Part shown: positions 62,407-64,000 of the stretch, piece by piece
Layout: each line of letters opens with the position of its first letter
Position numbering within the stretch: the stretch's first letter is position 1
DNA from: Burkholderia latens
Lineage (GTDB): Bacteria > Pseudomonadota > Gammaproteobacteria > Burkholderiales > Burkholderiaceae
NCBI RefSeq assembly: GCF_001718795.1
Contig: NZ_CP013438.1
Span: 62,001 to 126,000, forward strand
Direction: 5' to 3'
DNA length: 64,000 bases
Made by a program: the position numbers and the translations under genes
Notes under the pieces: generated by a model
What the model was told of the DNA's origin: nothing
The model's database searches: none
Seen by the model: the letters and a program-made list of their open reading frames with translations, nothing else

Positions 62407-63228
62407 ATGGACGCACCGCACCCGCCGATGAATGCCCCCGTTTCCGACACGGAGCCGGAAACCGAAACCGCCGTAGAGCCGCGCGCGGCGCGCGTGCAGC
62501 GGCCCGTCGCGCTCGTCACCGGCTCGACGTCGGGCATCGGCGCGGCGATCGCGCGGCGCCTGGCGGCGGACGGCTATGCGGTGATCCTGCATTCGCGCCA
62601 GTCCGCCGCGGCCGGTCGTGCGATGGCGCGCGAACTTGGTGCGGCGTACGTTCAAGCCGATCTCGCCGACGACGCGCAGCGCGTGCGTCTGATTCGCGAT
62701 GCGCTCGCGGTTCACGGGCGGCTCGACGTGCTGGTCAACAACGCAGGCGTGAGCCGCGTGATTCCGCACGACGATCTTGCCGCCGCGACGCCCGACGTAT
62801 GGCGCGAGATGCATGAGATCAACGTGATCGCGCCGTTTCGGCTCGTCGCCGAAGCACAGCCGGCGCTGCTCGAAGCGGCGTCGGGCGGGCGCGCAGGCTG
62901 CGTGATCAACGTCAGCTCGCATGCGGGCGTGCGGCCCAAAGGCGCGTCGATCCCGTATGCAGCGGCCAAGGCTGCGCTCAATCACACGACGCGCCTTCTC
63001 GCACGCACGCTCGCGCCCGCGATTCGCGTCAATGCGGTCGCGCCCGGGCTCGTCGATACGCCGCTGACCGCCGACTGGACCGAAGCGCAGCAACTGTGGC
63101 GCGAGCGCGCGCCGATGCGCCGCGCGGCGACTCCGGACGACGTCGCGCAGACGGTCGCGATGCTCGTCGCGTCGGATTATGTGACCGGCGAGGTTGTGAT
63201 GCTCGACGGTGGGATGAATCTCACCTGA
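62407..63228 (+). CDS. SDR-family oxidoreductase
   Basis: 273 residues. Cofactor site TGSTSGIGAAIA, VNNAG, catalytic SSHAG and YAAAK, and the C-terminal DYVTGEVVMLDGGMNLT. Family normal length apart from a 30-residue N-terminal extension rich in Glu and Thr. Substrate not identified. Ordinary ATG start at 62407; MNAPVSD at 62428 is an alternative that removes part of the extension. Confidence 0.87.
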   Translation: MDAPHPPMNAPVSDTEPETETAVEPRAARVQRPVALVTGSTSGIGAAIARRLAADGYAVILHSRQSAAAGRAMARELGAAYVQADLADDAQRVRLIRDALAVHGRLDVLVNNAGVSRVIPHDDLAAATPDVWREMHEINVIAPFRLVAEAQPALLEAASGGRAGCVINVSSHAGVRPKGASIPYAAAKAALNHTTRLLARTLAPAIRVNAVAPGLVDTPLTADWTEAQQLWRERAPMRRAATPDDVAQTVAMLVASDYVTGEVVMLDGGMNLT

Positions 63229-63377
63229 TCGAGGACCATTGGGGGCTTCCGGAGCTTCGGGGCATTAAGGCCCAAAGATGCGGTGGGGCGGGACGGCCCA
63301 CTGAGCCGCGCTGCAACGGTGCCATGTCCCGCCGCCAGAATCGCCTGGCGAGTCCATTCGATCGCCGCGTCTCGACG

Positions 63378-64000
63378 TCAGCCGAGGCGCGCCCGCAACC
63401 GCGCAAGCGCGTGATCGTGCGTGCGTTCGAACTTCAGCGGCGTGACCGCGATATGGCCTTCGCCGAGCGCCATCGTTTCCGAATCCGCATCGTCGTCACG
63501 CGGTGCGCGCGCCAGCTTCAGCCAGTGGTATTCAATGTCGCGCGGATCCCGCCCCGACACGATGTCGACGCCTTGCAGCGTGCCGGCGCCCTGGTTCGTC
63601 ACCTTCAGCCCGCGCACGTCATCAGCAGGCCGCGCCGGGAAATTCACGTTCAGACACGCGTCGCCGTCCCAGCCGGCCTCCGTGAGCCGGCGAATCACAT
63701 CCGGCGCGTGCGTGAGCGCCGTATTCCACGGCACCGCGTTGCGGTCGCTGAACGCCTGGCTTAGCGCGATCGCCGGCACGCCGACCAGCATGCTCGTCAT
63801 CGCGGCGCCGACCGTGCCCGAGAATACCGTCTCGGTGCCGAGGTTCGCGCCACGATTCACGCCGGACAGCACGATGTCGGGCCGAGCGCCCTTCATCAGG
63901 TGGCTGACCGCGATCGCGACGCAGTCTCCGGGCGTGCCGCGCACCGCGTAGCGCTGCTCGCCCTTGCGATGCACGCGCAACGGTTCGTGCAGGCTCAGCG
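63378..64000 (-). CDS. surE: 5'/3'-nucleotidase SurE, 5' end outside window
   Basis: Metal-dependent survival protein that dephosphorylates nucleoside monophosphates. The visible part includes GTPGDCVAIAVSHLMKG, PDIVLSGVNRGANLGTETVFSGTVGAAMTS (metal and substrate site, in parts), VPAIALSQAF, LNVNFPARP, and the end VTPLKFERTHDHALARL. The N-terminal DDG motif and start lie beyond the right edge. 149 bases separate it from the converging SDR gene, without a clear terminator. Confidence 0.94.
   Translation of the reverse strand, partial: LSLHEPLRVHRKGEQRYAVRGTPGDCVAIAVSHLMKGARPDIVLSGVNRGANLGTETVFSGTVGAAMTSMLVGVPAIALSQAFSDRNAVPWNTALTHAPDVIRRLTEAGWDGDACLNVNFPARPADDVRGLKVTNQGAGTLQGVDIVSGRDPRDIEYHWLKLARAPRDDDADSETMALGEGHIAVTPLKFERTHDHALARLRARLG

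Noticed and set aside
1..64000. tRNA, rRNA or riboswitch genes
   Set aside because: None recognised by eye: no cloverleaf or conserved rRNA segment was seen. Small RNAs cannot be excluded without folding searches.

Overview
The window is high-GC (roughly two-thirds G+C) bacterial DNA with codon use, gene families and gene order typical of Burkholderia, most likely a Burkholderia cepacia complex secondary replicon. This is inferred from gene content: many LysR regulators, a CSS-motif EAL protein, signal-peptide-bearing malate:quinone oxidoreductase, DbpA, Pol II and two-partner secretion genes. I see no tRNA, rRNA, CRISPR array, complete insertion sequence or prophage. Genes lie on both strands in short operons. 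The only clearly AT-rich stretch is about 51.9-53.0 kb.

Layout. 0-5 kb: metal and oxyanion resistance, with chrB-chrA (chromate) divergent from a DmeR-DmeF-like Co/Ni efflux operon that continues into a DUF1289 protein and an MFS transporter. 5-9.5 kb: a dicarboxylate symporter, a secreted NHL-repeat-like protein, and the fused remnants of a dead MFS gene and a dead GNAT gene. 9.7-19.5 kb: hchA, an AlkK-like acyl-CoA synthetase, a SnoaL-like protein, a large MalT/AlkS-type LuxR regulator, and a quinone oxidoreductase flanked by two LysR regulators. Several unusual C-rich/G-rich hairpins are dispersed through this stretch. 19.5-25.2 kb: a BON protein, a DUF3309 peptide, then histidine phosphatase, APH-like kinase, SDR, acyl-CoA dehydrogenase and LysR. 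These form a compact set that looks like a 4-hydroxyacyl-CoA (Lva/ACAD11-type) catabolic operon. 25.2-33.6 kb: a J-domain protein, DNA polymerase II, a hybrid histidine kinase and a CSS-EAL c-di-GMP phosphodiesterase.

33.6-50.8 kb: a small exported basic protein that appears to start with ATT, a degenerate HAD protein, type II NADH dehydrogenase divergent from a CbbR-like LysR, AraC and NmrA-like genes, a BenE permease, a fatty acid desaturase, a PhnD-fold protein, dbpA with a small zinc-ribbon gene, mqo, an MscS channel and an M23 peptidase. 50.9-57.4 kb: an orphan fimbrial-like adhesin, an AT-rich gap, and a two-partner secretion pair. The secreted partner of that pair is short and built of three different repeat types. 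57.7-64 kb: a membrane-anchored TlpA-like thioredoxin split by a frameshift, an unknown protein, ArsR plus a PLP decarboxylase, a cupin, an SDR, and the end of surE.

The items most worth following up are the modular repeat exoprotein with its FhaC-like transporter, the dispersed C/G hairpins around the MalT-type regulator, the minimal Lva-like operon, the ATT start codon, and the TlpA frameshift. All function calls come from reading motifs in the sequence; no database search was run.
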